The notes beneath the pieces are model-generated. The model was not told the origin of the DNA. It ran no database searches and saw only the letters and a program-made list of their open reading frames with translations. From Sphaerolaimus hirsutus (Eukaryota > Nematoda > Chromadorea > Monhysterida > Sphaerolaimidae): a DNA stretch of 64,000 nt. Of the stretch, positions 62,255-64,000 are shown in pieces. The stretch covers positions 16,061,504-16,125,503 of the forward strand of contig OZ038460.1 in assembly GCA_964036195.1 (NCBI GenBank). The letters are read 5' to 3'. Each line of letters opens with the position of its first letter. Within the stretch, counting starts at the first letter, position 1. The translations under genes were made by a program, and so were the position numbers.

Positions 62255-64000
62255 ATGGCATCATGTTTCCTGACAACACTAGCCTTCCTGATCAGCGCTC
62301 ATTGGGCCCGTGCCATGGACCCAATGGTGTGCCCTGTGGACCAATCACCAACAGTCAGCTATGCGATACCACCAGACATCAATTGCCACTTCTCATCTAC
62401 GGCAGAGTTTGCAGCACCAAGTCATCTGACATTGAAACTTTATCGCAAAAACACATACCAGCATGTGACAAAAGCATATGTGTGCACAAAGTGGAAAGAA
62501 AATCACACAAAGTACACAACATTTTTATATACCTCATATAAAGATGTGACGTACATACCTGTGGAAGTGTCAGCAATAGAATGCAAAAGAATGATCGATT
62601 ACCAGCAATGCATGAAAGCAAATGACATGGAAAGATCGGGAAAAGGCCAGTACCGAACATGGTACCCAGCACCAGAACTACCAACTCATGGAGCATTCAG
62701 ATGCTGCAAAACAATCAGCCACATTGTGACACAATGTGCGCTGCAACAGACAACCGTTTACCAGAGATCAGACAGAAAACAAATGTGGTCCACGTTAGGA
62801 ACTGATGTTTCTAAGTGCCGCTACATTGAAAACCAATGTGCATTGCCAGATCATCAACTTTTGATGTGGCAAGCCAACACCACTGTGGAATGCCAATATG
62901 AAGCATGGAAAACAGCCCCAGGGATCAGTTTACAAAGACAGTGGATTGCAGAAGGGGGCACATTGGCATTGACATTCACAAATCCACAAGAAGTAATGGA
63001 TTGTGGTCAGCAACTTTACATCAGTGACCAAGGTTTCGCAGTAGAAACCGTGGTGACCAATGAAACATCAATTGCATCTCTAACAGGCTTGACCATAATA
63101 CCTGAAGAAAAAGCCTCGTCAGATGTAGTTGCAGCCCAAGCCACCTTGAGGCAGCTGCATGCTGATCAAGCTCAGAGATTCTACTTTGAGTTTCTGATGG
63201 TGAATCACTGCAAAATGATGAAGGCAATTCATGCAGTCACTGTTAGCCAACTGAAAGCTGACCCAACAGAAACGCTGCAAATGATCTTGGATCACCAGCA
63301 TCTCACTGCCAAAACAACCGGCAATGTGATACATGTCTGGTATTGCAGGCCACTGGCAAATGGTACATATTACATCTTGCCAATGAATGTCACTGATGAC
63401 AAATGTACTAGGCACATTCCCATTCAGTTTGCAGCAATGGAAGATGGTCCATTCTTCCTAGACCCAGCAACCCTGATGGTGATCAAATGGACTTTTGAAG
63501 TGCCATGTCGAGAAGTTGACAATCAGATATTTCACATTCACAACACCACGGTGAAATATGCTGCGAAAACAGGAGAACTGCACCAAGTTCAAAGCCTGCC
63601 AAGGCTCCCCCTGGCATATGTTCATCAACATCAAAATGAAAAGGAGCCAGCAACAAACCAAGCAATTGGCTTGCATCCATACAAACAGCATCCACAATGG
63701 GGCATGAAAGCGCATACCAACGATTTGCTGCAGACACATCACGAGTTGCTGACAAACCTTGGTTTACAACCTGGGAACACAGCAGATGAGAACACCAGAA
63801 TTGTAGCCCAGAACATGGTGATAACAGGCACTACAGAGGCCAACTCACACAAGTGGCTGAAGATAGCAATCAGTCTGATTGTCATTCCAATAATGGCAAT
63901 CTGGTGCTTTATTGCTGTGAAATGCTGTCTACCATTGGCCATAAGAGCAAGACTGACACACAATGCTCTTGACATGGCAATGAGTTTCAGTTACTGGTTA
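62255..64000 (+). CDS. env: envelope glycoprotein of the gag-helicase-env module, truncated by the window
   Basis: Open from ATG 62255 to the last base (582 codons) with no stop. The N-terminal signal peptide is MASCFLTTLAFLISAHWARA. The ectodomain has many cysteines and N-glycosylation sequons (NHT, NTT, NET, NGT, NVT). A transmembrane segment (WLKIAISLIVIPIMAIWCF, ~533-555) is followed by a dicysteine and a short basic tail, continuing off the edge. It shares C-x6-C-x9-W-x7-C (~187-212), a later C...SDQG block, and an HCKMMKAIHAV...WYCRPL...GTYY region with the BEL envelope, at low identity. Role: receptor binding and membrane fusion, by family. It was missed by simple ORF calling because the stop lies beyond the window. 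Confidence 0.85.
   Translation, partial: MASCFLTTLAFLISAHWARAMDPMVCPVDQSPTVSYAIPPDINCHFSSTAEFAAPSHLTLKLYRKNTYQHVTKAYVCTKWKENHTKYTTFLYTSYKDVTYIPVEVSAIECKRMIDYQQCMKANDMERSGKGQYRTWYPAPELPTHGAFRCCKTISHIVTQCALQQTTVYQRSDRKQMWSTLGTDVSKCRYIENQCALPDHQLLMWQANTTVECQYEAWKTAPGISLQRQWIAEGGTLALTFTNPQEVMDCGQQLYISDQGFAVETVVTNETSIASLTGLTIIPEEKASSDVVAAQATLRQLHADQAQRFYFEFLMVNHCKMMKAIHAVTVSQLKADPTETLQMILDHQHLTAKTTGNVIHVWYCRPLANGTYYILPMNVTDDKCTRHIPIQFAAMEDGPFFLDPATLMVIKWTFEVPCREVDNQIFHIHNTTVKYAAKTGELHQVQSLPRLPLAYVHQHQNEKEPATNQAIGLHPYKQHPQWGMKAHTNDLLQTHHELLTNLGLQPGNTADENTRIVAQNMVITGTTEANSHKWLKIAISLIVIPIMAIWCFIAVKCCLPLAIRARLTHNALDMAMSFSYWL

Overview
The window is nuclear DNA from an invertebrate animal. The genes are split by GT-AG introns, many only about 57-90 bases long, in AT-rich DNA crowded with inverted-repeat elements. 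The phylum cannot be fixed from the sequence. The very short introns and the mobile-element-packed longer ones would suit a compact invertebrate genome such as a nematode or a larvacean; that is a guess.

Layout. 1-560: fragment of a retrovirus-like envelope gene. 709-3044: damaged multi-exon membrane glycoprotein gene with a tandemly duplicated exon. 3427-4937 (-): five-exon gene whose first intron is essentially one fold-back element. 4979-9459: a ~480-base inverted-repeat pair enclosing a four-exon nuclear-type gene (6367-8064) and a small C2H2 zinc-finger ORF. 9460-10290: tandem fold-back repeats. 10938-13508 (-): five-exon unknown gene with a palindrome and a 95-base tandem repeat just upstream of its start. 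13528-17250: repeats. 17266-29555: a complete, very young BEL/Pao LTR retrotransposon (gag, protease, RT, RNase H, integrase, envelope, plus a long overlapping ORF in the envelope tail), with 1100-base LTRs differing at 2 sites and a 5-base target duplication. 30100-48000: a mosaic of hAT-like, mariner-like and TA-flanked inverted-repeat elements, in which a BTB-domain gene (-, 38965-43706) survives as short exons. 48503-49170: a Harbinger-like element. 49193-52843 (-): two genes for membrane proteins, one with a Ly6-like cysteine domain, the other with a ubiquitin-like exon, a mucin-like stalk and a transmembrane segment.

56349-64000 is the most unusual part. Three large intronless ORFs lie in one orientation: a retrotransposon-type gag (split by one frameshift), a 1129-residue superfamily 1 (UPF1-like) helicase, and an envelope glycoprotein that runs off the window edge. 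No reverse transcriptase, protease or integrase lies between gag and env, so the module looks like a retroelement in which a helicase occupies the pol position. Its envelope is distantly homologous to that of the BEL element and to the fragment at the left edge, so the window holds three members of one envelope family in three contexts.

A second theme is inverted-repeat elements acting as introns. One family has ends carrying both a splice donor and, inverted, a splice acceptor, and it repeatedly abuts coding-like DNA. Two other introns consist almost wholly of a fold-back or terminal-inverted-repeat element.
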